Positions 1 to 8,919 of a DNA stretch of 64,000 bases are shown piece after piece. A program made the translations under genes and the position numbers. Below the pieces are notes generated by a model. That model saw nothing but the letters and a program-made list of their open reading frames with translations. It was not told the DNA's origin and searched no databases. Source of the stretch: Dankookia rubra (lineage in GTDB: Bacteria; Pseudomonadota; Alphaproteobacteria; Acetobacterales; Acetobacteraceae); NCBI RefSeq assembly GCF_004355005.1, contig NZ_SMSJ01000001.1, positions 299,071 to 363,070 on the forward strand, written 5' to 3'. How positions within the stretch are numbered: the first letter of the stretch is position 1; the number at the start of each line of letters is the position of its first letter.

Positions 1-1251
1 GCCTACGACCTGCTGACCGTGCAGATGGCCGAGCGCGAGCGGGTCGAGGCGCAGCTCCGGCAGTCGCAGAAGGTGGAGGCGATCGGCCAGCTCACCGGCG
101 GCGTCGCGCACGACTTCAACAACCTGCTGATGGCGGTGCTCGGCAACCTGTCGCTGCTGCGCAAGCGGCTGCCGCCGGATGACGCGCGCAGCCATCGGCT
201 GATCGAGGGCGCGGTGCAGGGCGCCCAGCGCGGCGCGGCACTGACCCAGCGGCTGCTGGCCTTCGCGCGCCGCCAGGACCTGCGGCCCGAGCCGGTGGAC
301 CTCGCCGCGCTGGTCGAGGGGATGGGCGACCTGCTGCGGCGCTCGCTCGGGCCGCGGGTCGAGCTGGCGGTCGAGGCCGCGGCGGGGCTGCCCAAGGCGA
401 TGGCGGATCCCAACCAGCTCGAGCTCGCGCTGCTGAACCTCGCGGTCAATGCGCGGGACGCGATGCCGGAGGGCGGGCGGCTGACCATCCGGCTCGATGC
501 CGTGGCGCCGGATGCGGTCCCGAGCCTGGCCGGCACCGCGGCCTGCTACCTGCGGCTGCGGGTCGCGGATACCGGGACCGGGATGGACGCGGCGACGCTG
601 GCCCGCGCCGTGGAGCCCTTCTTCTCGACCAAGCCGGTCGGCCAGGGCACCGGCCTCGGGCTCTCGATGGCGCATGGCGTGGCGCGGCAGCTCGGCGGCG
701 ACCTGCGGCTGAGCAGCACCCCCGGCGAGGGCACCACGGCCGAGCTGCTGCTGCCCGCCGCGGTCGCCGGGCCGGGCGCCGAGGCGGCGGCCGAGGCCGC
801 GGCCGTGCCGGGCCCGGCGACGGCGGCGCCGCCCTCGCGCGTCCTGCTGGTCGACGACGACCCGCTGATCATCCGCAGCACCGCCGACATGCTGGAGGAC
901 CTGGGCCATACCGTGCTGGAAGCGGAGTCCGGCGCTAAGGCCCTGGCGCTGCTGGCGGACGGCGCGACGGTGGACCTGCTGGTGACCGACTATGCCATGC
1001 CGGGGATGACCGGGCTCGAGGTCGCGCTGGCGGCGCAGCGGCTGCGCCCCGGGCTGCAGGTCGTGCTGGCGAGCGGCTTCGTCGACCTGGCGAACGGCTC
1101 GGCACCGGCCGACCTGCCGCGGCTGACCAAGCCCTATCGGCAGGAGGAGCTGGCGCGGGTGATCGACCAGGTGCTGACCCCCGGGCCGCGCCGGCCGGGC
1201 TGCGGCGGAACGCATCCCGGCCTCGCGGATGCGGGGCTGGCCCGGCATTGA
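1..1251 (+). CDS. Hybrid sensor histidine kinase, 3' part (5' end outside window)
   Basis: The reading frame is open to the left edge, so the sensor part is missing. What remains is the transmitter and a receiver. The H-box reads GGVAHDFNNLL (His codon at about 109-111). The ATPase domain shows the N-box NLAVNARDAM, DTGTGMD, and the G2 box GQGTGLGLSM. After an Ala/Pro linker, a receiver domain begins at VLLVDDDPLII (about 840) with the phospho-acceptor Asp in VTDYAMPGM (codon 988-990) and the conserved Lys in LTKPYR. This is the usual layout of a kinase that phosphorylates its own C-terminal receiver. The signal sensed cannot be told from this part. It converges on otsA with 13 bases between stops. 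Confidence 0.9.
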   Translation, partial: AYDLLTVQMAERERVEAQLRQSQKVEAIGQLTGGVAHDFNNLLMAVLGNLSLLRKRLPPDDARSHRLIEGAVQGAQRGAALTQRLLAFARRQDLRPEPVDLAALVEGMGDLLRRSLGPRVELAVEAAAGLPKAMADPNQLELALLNLAVNARDAMPEGGRLTIRLDAVAPDAVPSLAGTAACYLRLRVADTGTGMDAATLARAVEPFFSTKPVGQGTGLGLSMAHGVARQLGGDLRLSSTPGEGTTAELLLPAAVAGPGAEAAAEAAAVPGPATAAPPSRVLLVDDDPLIIRSTADMLEDLGHTVLEAESGAKALALLADGATVDLLVTDYAMPGMTGLEVALAAQRLRPGLQVVLASGFVDLANGSAPADLPRLTKPYRQEELARVIDQVLTPGPRRPGCGGTHPGLADAGLARH

Positions 1252-1264
1252 CCGCGGCGGCGGG

Positions 1265-2611
1265 TCAGGCGTCGTTGGCGCCCTCGAGCACGCCGAGGAA
1301 GGCCCGGCACCAGGCCCTGGCGCCGTCCTGGCGGACCGAGACGGCGCAGTCGTCGAAGCGGGCCCGGCGTTCCGCGCGGTTCATGCTCAGCGCCTGGTCG
1401 AGCGCTTCGGCGATCTCGTCGGGGTCAAGCGGGTTGACCAGCAGCGCGCCGGGCAGCTGCGCGACGGCACCGGCGAAGCGGGACAGCACCAGCACGCCGG
1501 GGTCGTCCGGGTCCTGCGCCGCGACGTATTCCTTGGCGACCAGGTTCATGCCGTCGCGGAGCGGCGTGACCAGCCCGACACGGGCCATGCGCATGAAGCC
1601 GGCCAGCACCGGGCGGGCGACGGCGCGGGTCATGTAGCGCAGCGGCGCCCAGTCCGGCTCGGCATAGGCGCCGTTGATGCGGCCGACCCATTCGTCGAGC
1701 TCCCGCCGCAGCGCGCGGTACTGCGCCACGTCGCCGCGGGAGACCGGGGCGACCTGCAGGTAGGTGACCCTGGAGCGGTGGCCCTTGAAGCGCGCCAGCA
1801 GCTGGCCGTAGCCGCAGAAGCGCTGCGGCAGCCCCTTGGTGTAGTCGAGGCGATCCACCCCGATGATCAGCGCGCGGTCGACCAGGGACTGGCGGAAGCG
1901 CTCGGTTTCCCGCTTGGCCATGGCCTTCTCGGCCAGCGCGGTGAAGGGCTCGGCCTCGATCCCGATGGGAAAGGCATGGACGCGGGCCGCGGCCTCGGCC
2001 TGCCCCGCCCCCGCCAGCGCCTCGCGCAGGTTGCCGGCATCGTCCTCGGTCTGCACTCCGATGACGTCGTAGGCGGCGAGGTCGGCGAGCAGTTCCTCGG
2101 CCCGCGGCAGGGCGCAGAACAGGCCGCCCGGCGGGAAGGGCACGTGCAGGAAGAAGCCGATCCGCTGCCGCCCGCCCAGGCGGCGCAGCTCGGCGGCGAA
2201 GGGAAAGAGGTGGAAGTCGTGCGCCCAGACCGTGTCGTCGGGCCGCAGCATCGGCGCCAGCGCCGCGGCGAAGGCGGCATTCACCTTGCGGTAGCCGGCA
2301 TGGTCCTCGCGCGAGAAATGCGCAAGGCCGAGCCGGTAGTGCAGCGTCGGCCAGAGCGAGCCGTTGGCGAAGCCCTGGTAGAAGCGGCGGTAGTCCTCCC
2401 GCCCCAGGTCGAGCGTCGCATAGGTGATGCGGCCGACCCTGAGCTCGGTCGGTTCCGCGGCGGTCGCCTCGGCGATCTGGCCGGACCAGCCGAACCACAG
2501 CGCCTCCCGCCGGGTCAGCGCATCCTTCAGCGCGACGGCCAGGCCACCCGCCGTGGCGCCGCGTTCCCGGGGGTTGGGGACGCGGTTGGCGACGATCACC
2601 AGGCGGTTCAC
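1265..2611 (-). CDS. otsA: Trehalose-6-phosphate synthase
   Basis: GT20 glycosyltransferase that joins UDP-glucose and glucose-6-phosphate to make trehalose-6-phosphate in the cytoplasm. The 448-residue protein begins NRLVIVANRVPNP, followed by the GGLAVAL loop. FLHVPFPP, GVDRLDYTKGLPQRF and RDGMNLVAKEYVA are family signatures. The frame is open further upstream, but the GTG at 2609-2611 gives the expected N-terminus and overlaps the otsB stop by four bases (GTGA), so translation is probably coupled. With otsB it forms the two-step OtsAB pathway for the osmoprotectant trehalose. Confidence 0.93.
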   Translation of the reverse strand: MNRLVIVANRVPNPRERGATAGGLAVALKDALTRREALWFGWSGQIAEATAAEPTELRVGRITYATLDLGREDYRRFYQGFANGSLWPTLHYRLGLAHFSREDHAGYRKVNAAFAAALAPMLRPDDTVWAHDFHLFPFAAELRRLGGRQRIGFFLHVPFPPGGLFCALPRAEELLADLAAYDVIGVQTEDDAGNLREALAGAGQAEAAARVHAFPIGIEAEPFTALAEKAMAKRETERFRQSLVDRALIIGVDRLDYTKGLPQRFCGYGQLLARFKGHRSRVTYLQVAPVSRGDVAQYRALRRELDEWVGRINGAYAEPDWAPLRYMTRAVARPVLAGFMRMARVGLVTPLRDGMNLVAKEYVAAQDPDDPGVLVLSRFAGAVAQLPGALLVNPLDPDEIAEALDQALSMNRAERRARFDDCAVSVRQDGARAWCRAFLGVLEGANDA

Positions 2612-3372
2612 GGAGAGGTGCCGGACGGTCCGGGCGGGGCGGCAGCCAGCGCCAGCCAATCGCGCAGCGCGGCCGGGCTGCCGAAGGCATCCTGCAGCCG
2701 CCAGCCCTGACCGCCGAAGCGGCGGGCGACCTCCATCCCCTCCTCGTCCGTCACGTCGTCGCCGATGAAGACCGGGACGCGGCCGGCGAAGGGCGGGCGG
2801 GACATCAGCGCGTTCACCGCGGTGCCCTTGGAGGCGCCGCGCGGGCGAACCTCCCAGGCCATGCGGGCCTCGAGCAGGGTAAAGCCCGCCGGGTCCTCGG
2901 CGACCAGGGAGGCGAGCAGCGCCTCCGCTTCCGGCCCGGCCTCGGGGGCCTGGCGGTAGTGGATGACGAAGCCGTGCTCCTTGTCCTCGATCAGCGCCGC
3001 GGGATGCCGCCTGAGCCATTCGGCCGCGCGGGCGCGCCAGGCGGCGGGCGCATGCGGCAGCCCGTTGCCGATCGGCGGCTGGTACGGATCGGGGCGGAGC
3101 GTCGCACCGTGGTCGCCGGCCATGGCGATCGGCACCGGCAGGAAGTGGTCGAGGTCGCGCAGCGGCCGGCCGCTGACCACGGCCAGCGCGCCGGACAGTT
3201 CCTCCGCCAGCCGGCGCAGCAGGCCGGGGAGCTCGGGTGGGACACGAATGGCATCAGGCCTGGCGGCGATCTCCACCAGAGTGCCATCGAAATCGAGGAG
3301 CAGCGCCGCGCGTCCGATGGGGCCCAATCCGGGCACGCCTGGTGGCGGCGGCAGGAAGAAAGGTCCAGCCAT
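2608..3372 (-). CDS. otsB: Trehalose-6-phosphate phosphatase
   Basis: HAD-superfamily phosphatase that removes the phosphate from trehalose-6-phosphate. Motif I is LLLDFDGTLVE (catalytic Asp about residues 27 and 29), motif II lies in AVVSGRPL, and the metal-binding motif IV is FIGDDVTDEEG. At 254 residues it has the usual OtsB size. An in-frame TTG at 3382-3384 would add four residues, but the ATG at 3370-3372 is preferred. It is the first gene of an otsB-otsA pair with a GTGA overlap. Confidence 0.92.
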   Translation of the reverse strand: MAGPFFLPPPPGVPGLGPIGRAALLLDFDGTLVEIAARPDAIRVPPELPGLLRRLAEELSGALAVVSGRPLRDLDHFLPVPIAMAGDHGATLRPDPYQPPIGNGLPHAPAAWRARAAEWLRRHPAALIEDKEHGFVIHYRQAPEAGPEAEALLASLVAEDPAGFTLLEARMAWEVRPRGASKGTAVNALMSRPPFAGRVPVFIGDDVTDEEGMEVARRFGGQGWRLQDAFGSPAALRDWLALAAAPPGPSGTSP

Positions 3373-3450
3373 CAGCCTGGACAAGGCCAGGGCGGCGTTG
3401 CGGTTGCGTCGCGAGGCCGCGAGGCAGGCCGAAAACGCCGCGACGGTGTC

Positions 3451-3678
3451 CTAGCGTGGGCGGCGGACGACCTCGGGGTCGGGCTGGCGCATGCCCCAGA
3501 GGGCCAGCGCCGGGGGCAACACGCCGACGATCAGCCAGTGGATCAGCGCGGCCTGGCGGGCCAGCCAGCCGGCATCCCAGAGGACGACGCAGCCCAGCTG
3601 CACAGCCAGCATCCAGACGACGGCGACGGCCAGGGCGCGCTGCTCGGCGCGCGCCTGCGGTCGGGAGGCTTCCCGCAT
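3451..3678 (-). CDS. Small two-TM membrane protein, unknown function
   Basis: A 75-residue protein with two predicted membrane segments, roughly residues 16-37 ([20 protein letters not shown]) and 44-64 ([18 protein letters not shown]), and a short basic tail. The ATG at 3676-3678 is chosen because GAAGGGAAG stands about eight bases upstream; the frame itself is open to 3762. It lies upstream of otsB on the same strand, 79 bases away. I do not recognise a named family. Confidence 0.6.
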   Translation of the reverse strand: MREASRPQARAEQRALAVAVVWMLAVQLGCVVLWDAGWLARQAALIHWLIVGVLPPALALWGMRQPDPEVVRRPR

Positions 3679-3782
3679 GCGCGGCTTCCCTTCAAGCTGG
3701 CGAGGCGGCCGCCCCGAATGGCGTCCACGCGCGAATACTACACGCATCCGTGAAGAATGCACACGAAAAAGGGAGCGAACTC

Positions 3783-4208
3783 ATGCCCGACGTTGCCCCG
3801 AGCCATGCCCCAGCGGGTGCACCTGGGACCGCCGCCGGCGGCCGCACCCTGGTCCGCCACGCCGAGGGCGCCGAATTCGATGCTGGGCTTCGCGCCTTCT
3901 TCACCTACCGCGACCTCGGCATGCGGGAGGCCTCGGGCGGCAGCATCGGCGCCAACGTTGTCCGCGCGGTGCCGGGCACCCATGCCGCGCCGCATTGGCA
4001 CTGGCACGAGGTGACCTTCCAAATGGTCTATATCCTGAAGGGCTGGGTGCGGTTCGAGTACGAGGATGCCGGGGAGGTGCTGCTGCGTCCCGGCGACTGC
4101 GTCTACCAGGCGCCGCGGGTGCGACACCGGGAGATCGAGCATTCCAACGACCTCGAACTGATCGAGATCACCGCGCCGGCGGAATTCGAGACCCATTCAG
4201 GCGAATAA
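3783..4208 (+). CDS. Cupin-domain protein
   Basis: A 141-residue single-domain cupin. The first metal motif is [19 protein letters not shown], followed by [29 protein letters not shown], the second motif, and a short C-terminal strand. Metal-binding His residues in both motifs are kept, so a metal-dependent role (binding, isomerisation or oxygenation of a small molecule) is possible; the substrate is unknown. The start is set by AAAGGGAGCG just ahead of the ATG; the frame upstream is open but looks random. It is followed by tRNA-Leu and appears to be a single-gene unit. Confidence 0.85.
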   Translation: MPDVAPSHAPAGAPGTAAGGRTLVRHAEGAEFDAGLRAFFTYRDLGMREASGGSIGANVVRAVPGTHAAPHWHWHEVTFQMVYILKGWVRFEYEDAGEVLLRPGDCVYQAPRVRHREIEHSNDLELIEITAPAEFETHSGE

Positions 4209-4257
4209 GGCTTGGCGCTGGACCGGCGCGGGGCCGCGGGCTAGATGGCGGGCGGCG

Positions 4258-4343
4258 GCCCCTGTGGCGGAACGGTAGACGCAGGCGACTCAAAATCGCT
4301 CGCCCGAAAGGGTGTGGGAGTTCGAATCTCCCCGGGGGCACCA
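4258..4343 (+). tRNA. tRNA-Leu (anticodon CAA)
   Basis: The 86-base gene folds as a class II tRNA. The acceptor arm GCCCCTG pairs with CGGGGGC, the anticodon stem is GGCGA/TCGCT around the loop CTCAAAA (anticodon CAA, reads UUG), the variable arm is long, and the T arm is GGGAG-TTCGAAT-CTCCC. The CCA end is encoded (4341-4343) after discriminator A, which fits leucine. No integrase or duplicated 3' end was seen nearby. Confidence 0.96.
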
Positions 4344-4480
4344 AGCTTGGCACCATGCCCGGCACGGACTGCACGACCGGACCGGAACGATCCTTCACGG
4401 CGGCGTTGGCGCCGGCGCTGGACAAGCGCGCCGGATCGCGCGAAAGACCGGTCCCTTCACAGACCACCCGGAGATTCGCC

Positions 4481-4780
4481 ATGGCTTCGGCGCTCGACCG
4501 CATCGCCGACATCATCGCGGAGACGTCCGACGTCCCCCGCGAGAAGATCACGCCCGATAGCCATGTGATCAATGATCTCGGCATCGACAGCCTCGACTTT
4601 CTCGACATCGTCTTCGCCATCGACAAGGCTTTTGGCATCAAGGTCCCGGTCGAGGCCTGGACCCAGGAGGTCAATGCCGGCACGGCCCCGGCCGAGCAGT
4701 ACTTCGTCATGAAGAACCTAGCGACGCGGATCGAGGAACTGGTGGCCGCGAAGGTTCCAGGACCCTCCGGCGGGGCCTGA
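4481..4780 (+). CDS. acpXL: Specialised acyl carrier protein (AcpXL type)
   Basis: A 99-residue acyl carrier protein carrying the phosphopantetheine site [10 protein letters not shown] (Ser in DSLD). It is longer than housekeeping AcpP (about 78 residues) and is followed by dedicated hotdog, ketosynthase, dehydrogenase and acyltransferase genes. In rhizobia AcpXL holds the C28 hydroxy fatty acid while it is built and then moved to lipid A; the same gene order here supports that role. It is the first gene of the cluster; the fabZ-like gene starts 10 bases after its stop. Confidence 0.88.
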   Translation: MASALDRIADIIAETSDVPREKITPDSHVINDLGIDSLDFLDIVFAIDKAFGIKVPVEAWTQEVNAGTAPAEQYFVMKNLATRIEELVAAKVPGPSGGA

Positions 4781-4790
4781 AGGCAAGGCC

Positions 4791-5267
4791 GTGCGCCTCG
4801 AGTACTTCCAGATGATCGACCGCGTCACGGCGGTCGATCCCGAGGGCATCGCCGCCGAGGCAATCGTCCCGGCCGCGAGCCCGGTCTTCGAGGGGCATTT
4901 TCCCGGCCATCCGCTGGTGCCAGGCGTCCTGCTGGTCGAGACCATGGCCCAGGCCTCGGGCTACCTGCTGCTGCACCGCTCGGGCTTCGCCCGCATGCCC
5001 TTCCTGTCGACGGTGAAGGAAGCCAAGTTCCGCAGCTTCGTCACGCCGGAGACGCGGCTGGAGGTCACCGCGAAGCTCGAGCACGACGGCTCCGGCTATG
5101 CCGTCACCAGGGCCGCCATCGCGGTCGCCGGCAAGCGCATCTGCGATGCCGAGCTGGTCTTCCGCACCCTGCCCTTTCCCGCGCCGGAGCTCGAGGCCGC
5201 GATGCGCGCTCAGGCGGAGCGGATCGGGCTTGGTGGCCCGACCGGTGGAGGGCCGCATGGCCCCTAG
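4791..5267 (+). CDS. 3-hydroxyacyl-ACP dehydratase, FabZ-like
   Basis: Hotdog-fold protein of 158 residues. FEGHFPGHPLVPGVLLVETM is the FabZ/FabA active-site region: His in GHFPG, with the helix Glu in the VLLVETMAQ segment. It should remove water from 3-hydroxyacyl chains attached to the specialised ACP. It starts with GTG at 4791 behind GAAGGCAAGG, 10 bases after the acpXL stop. Its place between acpXL and two ketosynthase-like genes matches the rhizobial fabZXL gene; substrate specificity is inferred from context. Confidence 0.85.
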   Translation: MRLEYFQMIDRVTAVDPEGIAAEAIVPAASPVFEGHFPGHPLVPGVLLVETMAQASGYLLLHRSGFARMPFLSTVKEAKFRSFVTPETRLEVTAKLEHDGSGYAVTRAAIAVAGKRICDAELVFRTLPFPAPELEAAMRAQAERIGLGGPTGGGPHGP

Positions 5268-5309
5268 CCGTCCATCGGCCCGCCCGACACTGGCTGGACC
5301 CAACGCACC

Positions 5310-6449
5310 ATGACCGAGACCATCTGGATCACCGGCATCGGCCTGGTCTCCTCGCTCGGCGAGGGGACGGAGGTCCACCAGGCCGCGCTGGGCGGCGCCG
5401 CGCCGGTGGTCGATGCGGACACCTTCGCGCCCTATCCGGTGCACCCGCTGCCCGCCCTCGATCTCGACCGGCAGATCCCGAAGAAGGGCGACCAGCGGCA
5501 GATGGAGCCCTGGCAGCGCCTCGGCACCTATGCCGCGGGCCTTGCCATCGACCATGCCGGCGCGCGCGACCTGGTGCGCGACATGCACCTGATCGTCGCC
5601 GCCGGCGGCGGCGAACGCGACGTGGCGCTGGACGAGGCGGTCTGCGCCGAGATCGCCCGGTTGCCGCCCGAGGAGGGCGCGAAGCTGCTGAACGAGCGGC
5701 TCGCCTCCGGCCTGCGGCCGACGCTGTTCCTGGCGCAGCTCTCCAACCTGCTGGCCGGCAACATCTCCATCGTCCATGGGGTCACCGGCTCCTCCCGCAC
5801 CTTCATGGGCGAGGAGAGCGCGGCGGCCGATGCCGTGCGGATCGCGGCCGCCCGGCTCGGGGAGGGCCGCGGCGGGATCGCCCTGGTCGGCGGCGCCTAT
5901 GTCGCCGGGCGCTGGGACATGCTGCTGCTCTACAGTGCCTCCGGCCAGCTCCGGCGCGGCGACTGGGTGCCGCTGGCGCAGCGCCAGGATGCCGGCGGCG
6001 GGCTGGTCACCGGCACCGCCGCGGCCTTCCTGGTGCTGGAGACCGAGAGCCACGCGAAGGCCCGCGGCGCACGCGGCATCGCCCGGCTGACCGCGGTGCG
6101 CAGCGCCGCCGCCCGCCGCCGTGGCGCCGATACCGCCGAGGCGGCGGCCACGCGCCTCGCCGCCGGCCTGCCGCTGGCGCCCGGCTATGCCGTGGTGTCC
6201 GGCGCGACCGGCGCCGCGGTCCCGACCGCGGCCGAGGCCGCCTTCCTGGCAGGGCTGCGCGACAGCGGCCCGGTGCAGGGAAAGGTGGTGCAGAGCGCCG
6301 ACCTGATCGGCCACCCGGTGGAGGCGGCCTTCCCGGCCGACATCGCCCTCGGCGCCCTGGCCGTCGCCGGCGGCGCGGCGCCGCAGGCGCTCGTCACCGG
6401 CTTCGGCGTCTGGCGCGGCGAGGCGCTGGCCCTGGTGGAGGCCCCCTGA
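5310..6449 (+). CDS. Ketosynthase-like protein lacking catalytic residues (FabF2XL type)
   Basis: A 379-residue thiolase-fold protein beginning TIWITGIGLVSSLGEGT, as in beta-ketoacyl-ACP synthases. The nucleophile region reads ISIVHGVTGSSRTF (about residues 150-165) with no cysteine; the usual HGTGT motif is replaced by VVSGATGAA, and the lysine of the NKS-IGH motif is lost (SADLIGHPVEAA). Only the second His position remains. This pattern is like the chain-length factor that pairs with an active ketosynthase in type II polyketide systems. The active partner would be the next gene, whose ATG lies one base after this stop. It corresponds by position to rhizobial FabF2XL. Confidence 0.82.
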   Translation: MTETIWITGIGLVSSLGEGTEVHQAALGGAAPVVDADTFAPYPVHPLPALDLDRQIPKKGDQRQMEPWQRLGTYAAGLAIDHAGARDLVRDMHLIVAAGGGERDVALDEAVCAEIARLPPEEGAKLLNERLASGLRPTLFLAQLSNLLAGNISIVHGVTGSSRTFMGEESAAADAVRIAAARLGEGRGGIALVGGAYVAGRWDMLLLYSASGQLRRGDWVPLAQRQDAGGGLVTGTAAAFLVLETESHAKARGARGIARLTAVRSAAARRRGADTAEAAATRLAAGLPLAPGYAVVSGATGAAVPTAAEAAFLAGLRDSGPVQGKVVQSADLIGHPVEAAFPADIALGALAVAGGAAPQALVTGFGVWRGEALALVEAP

Positions 6450-6450
6450 G

Positions 6451-7722
6451 ATGAAGACGCGCGACCATCTCGGCCGCCATGTCGTGGCCGTCACCGGCAT
6501 CGGCCTGGTCACCCCGCTCGGCATCGGCGTCGCCGAGAGCTGGGCCGGGCTGCTGGCCGGCCGTTCGGGGATCAGTCGGATCACCCGCTTCCCGACCGAC
6601 CACCTGCGCACCACCATCGCCGGCCAGGTCGACCTGCCGGAGGAAGCCGGCGGCAGTTCCCTCACCTCCCCTGCCCGGGTCGAGCGCATGGGCGCACTCG
6701 CCGGGGCCGAGGCGATCGCCGCGGCCGGGCTCGGCACCGACGGGCACTTCCCGGGCCCGCTCTTCATGGGCATGCCGCCGGTCGAGGTGGAATGGCCGCA
6801 GCGGCTCGACCTCGCCCGCCGCGGCAACGGCGCCGGGAGCGGCAAGTACCCGGAGATGATCGCGGCCGCGACCGGCCGGGTCGACCTGTTCGAGGGCGCG
6901 CTGTTCGGCGGCGTCGGCGAGCGGCTGGCCGACCGCTTCGGCACCCAGGGCGCGCCGATCTCGCTGACCACCGCCTGCGCCACCGGCGCCTCCTCCATCC
7001 AGCTCGGCATCGAGGCGATCCAGCGCGGCGAGAGCACCGCTGCCCTTTGCATCGGCGCCGAGGGCAGCGTGCAGCCGGAGGCGCTGATCCGCTTCTCCCT
7101 GCTCTCGGCCCTGTCCACGCGCAACGAGGACCCGGCCAAGGCCTCGCGTCCTTTCGAGAAGACCCGCGAGGGTTTCGTGATGAGCGAGGGCGCCGCGGCG
7201 CTGGTGCTGGAGAGCCTCGAAAGCGCAGAAGCGCGCGGCGCCAAGGTGCTCGGCCTGCTGCTCGGCGCCGGGGAGCGCGCCGACAGCTTCCACCGCACCC
7301 GGTCCAACCCGGACGGCGCGGCGATCATCGGCGCCATGCGGGCGGCGATCGCCGATGCCGGGCTGGAGCCGGGCGACATCGACTACGTCAACGGCCACGG
7401 CACCGGCACGCCGGAGAACGACAAGATGGAGACGCTCGGCATGCGCGCCGTCTTCGGCGAGAGCCCGCCGCCGATCTCCTCCAACAAGTCGATGATCGGC
7501 CACACGCTCTCGGCCGCAGGCGCCATCGAGGCGGTGTTCAGCCTGCTGACCATCCGCGACGGGATGCTGCCGCCGACCATCAACCACGAGACACCGGACC
7601 CGGCGGTCGGGCTCGACGTGGTGCCGAACGTGGCGCGCGCGGCGAAGGTGTCGCGCGTGCTGTCGAACAGCTTCGGCTTTGGCGGGCAGAATGTGTGCCT
7701 GGTGATCGGGGCGGCGCCGTGA
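6451..7722 (+). CDS. Beta-ketoacyl-ACP synthase II-like (FabF1XL type)
   Basis: A 423-residue elongating ketosynthase. All catalytic residues are visible: Cys176 in LTTACATGASS, the first His in YVNGHGTGTPEND, and Lys/His in NKSMIGHTLSAAGA, with the C-terminal FGFGGQN loop. It condenses malonyl-ACP with the growing chain. The gene follows the degenerate ketosynthase by one base, which suggests a heterodimer working on the very-long-chain fatty acid carried by AcpXL. Downstream lies a 172-base spacer filled by a hairpin-rich repeat. Confidence 0.9.
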   Translation: MKTRDHLGRHVVAVTGIGLVTPLGIGVAESWAGLLAGRSGISRITRFPTDHLRTTIAGQVDLPEEAGGSSLTSPARVERMGALAGAEAIAAAGLGTDGHFPGPLFMGMPPVEVEWPQRLDLARRGNGAGSGKYPEMIAAATGRVDLFEGALFGGVGERLADRFGTQGAPISLTTACATGASSIQLGIEAIQRGESTAALCIGAEGSVQPEALIRFSLLSALSTRNEDPAKASRPFEKTREGFVMSEGAAALVLESLESAEARGAKVLGLLLGAGERADSFHRTRSNPDGAAIIGAMRAAIADAGLEPGDIDYVNGHGTGTPENDKMETLGMRAVFGESPPPISSNKSMIGHTLSAAGAIEAVFSLLTIRDGMLPPTINHETPDPAVGLDVVPNVARAAKVSRVLSNSFGFGGQNVCLVIGAAP

Positions 7723-7734
7723 GCGGGAAAAAGG

Positions 7735-7864
7735 CCGGGGAGGAAAATGCATTCCCTCCCCGGACTCCTCCCTTCCTGTCTGTGGGTCGGGTCGCGCCGC
7801 GCGGCGAGTGCCGACCCACAGACATCGATGAGGGGTCTGGGGAGAATACCTTCTCCCCAGCCTT
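7735..7864. repeat. Hairpin-rich intergenic repeat, copy 1
   Basis: The spacer between fabF1XL and adh holds three successive inverted repeats: 7735-7743 with 7755-7763 (CCGGGGAGG/CCTCCCCGG), 7780-7790 with 7811-7821 (CTGTGGGTCGG/CCGACCCACAG), and 7839-7846 with 7851-7858 (GGGGAGAA/TTCTCCCC, loop TACC). Positions 7827-7864 match 9901-9938 at 36 of 38 bases. It could act as an RNA processing or attenuation site, or be a mobile REP-like unit. Confidence 0.75.
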
Positions 7865-7894
7865 CCATTCTTCTTCCGGCGAGTCACAGACCTG

Positions 7895-8917
7895 ATGCGC
7901 GCCCTGCAGCTTTTCGGCGACCGCGACACGCGCCTGGTTGAGGTCCCCGAACCGCCGCCGCCCGCCCCCGGCGAGGTACGGCTGCGCATGCGCGCCGTCG
8001 CACTCAACCACATCGACGTCTGGGGCTGGCGCGGCATGGCCTTCGCCAAGCGCGCCCTGCCGCTGACGGTGGGCGCCGAGGCGGTGGGCGAGGTCGTCGC
8101 GCTCGGCGCGGGCGTCACCGGCTGGCGCATCGGCCAGCTCGCGGTGCCCTACGGCGCGCTGACCTGCGGCCATTGCCGGGCCTGCCGGGAAGGCCGCGAC
8201 AACCTCTGCGAGAACGTCGCGGGGGTGAAGGGCTTCCATGTCGACGGCTTCGCGCAGGAGCTGATGAACCAGGATGCGCGGCTGCTGGTGCCGGTGCCCG
8301 ACGGCGTCGCGGTCAACGACGCCGCCTGCGCCGCCATCACCTTCTCCACCGTCGAGCACATGCTGTTCGACAACGCGAAGCTGCAGCCGGGCGAGACCAT
8401 CCTGGTCCAGGCCGCAGGGTCGGGGATCGGCACTGTCGCGGTGAAGATGGCCAAGGCCATGGGCTGCACGGTGATCGCGACGGCCGGGTCGGACGAGAAA
8501 TGCGCCCGGGCCCGCGCGCTGGGGGCCGACCACGTGGTCAACTACACCGACGACCGCTTCGAGAGCGTGGCGCGCAAGGTGACGAAGAAGCGCGGCGTCG
8601 ACGTGGTCTTCGAGCATGTCGGCGCGGCGACCTGGGCCGGCAGCCTGCTGTCGCTGCGGATGGGCGGGCGGCTGGTGACCTGCGGATCCACCTCCGGCGT
8701 CTCGGCCGAGACCAACCTGATGATGATCTTCCAGCGCCAGCTCCACATCTTCGGCAGCTTCGGTGCCTCTATGCGGAACATCGCCGACGGGCTGGCCAAG
8801 ATGGCCGGCGGGCTGACGCCGGTGCTGGACACGGTGACGCCGCTCGACGGCTTCGCCGATGCGCTGAAGCGGCTGGAGAGCCGGCAGGTCTTCGGCAAGC
8901 TGGTCGTCACGCTCTAG
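7895..8917 (+). CDS. Zinc-binding alcohol dehydrogenase family protein
   Basis: Medium-chain dehydrogenase/reductase of 340 residues. It has the GroES-like N-terminal domain, a structural-zinc cysteine set in CGHCRACREGRDNLCENV, and the NAD(P)-binding loop AAGSGIGTVAVKMAKAMG. It belongs to the quinone-oxidoreductase-like branch. Rhizobial acpXL clusters carry a gene of this kind at the same place between fabF1 and lpxXL, so it probably reduces an intermediate (keto or enoyl group) of the long acyl chain; that role is not proven by sequence. lpxXL begins two bases after its stop. Confidence 0.87.
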   Translation: MRALQLFGDRDTRLVEVPEPPPPAPGEVRLRMRAVALNHIDVWGWRGMAFAKRALPLTVGAEAVGEVVALGAGVTGWRIGQLAVPYGALTCGHCRACREGRDNLCENVAGVKGFHVDGFAQELMNQDARLLVPVPDGVAVNDAACAAITFSTVEHMLFDNAKLQPGETILVQAAGSGIGTVAVKMAKAMGCTVIATAGSDEKCARARALGADHVVNYTDDRFESVARKVTKKRGVDVVFEHVGAATWAGSLLSLRMGGRLVTCGSTSGVSAETNLMMIFQRQLHIFGSFGASMRNIADGLAKMAGGLTPVLDTVTPLDGFADALKRLESRQVFGKLVVTL

Positions 8918-8919
8918 CC

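Noticed and set aside
1229-2710. Plus-strand open frame antisense to otsA
   Set aside because: No ribosome site or domain; otsA on the other strand has all family motifs.
3741-3752. CACGCATCCGTG upstream of the cupin gene, resembling the ctrA-region palindromes
   Set aside because: Only the CACG/CGTG ends agree and the spacing differs; such short matches are expected by chance in this DNA.
4258-4343. tRNA-Leu as an integration site of a mobile element
   Set aside because: No integrase, no repeated tRNA end and no change in gene character on either side; the neighbouring genes look like core genome.
4707-7379. Very long minus-strand open frame (about 890 codons) across the lipid A genes
   Set aside because: It is antisense to four well-supported genes and its translation is Arg/Pro/Ala/Ser noise; long antisense frames are expected at this GC content.
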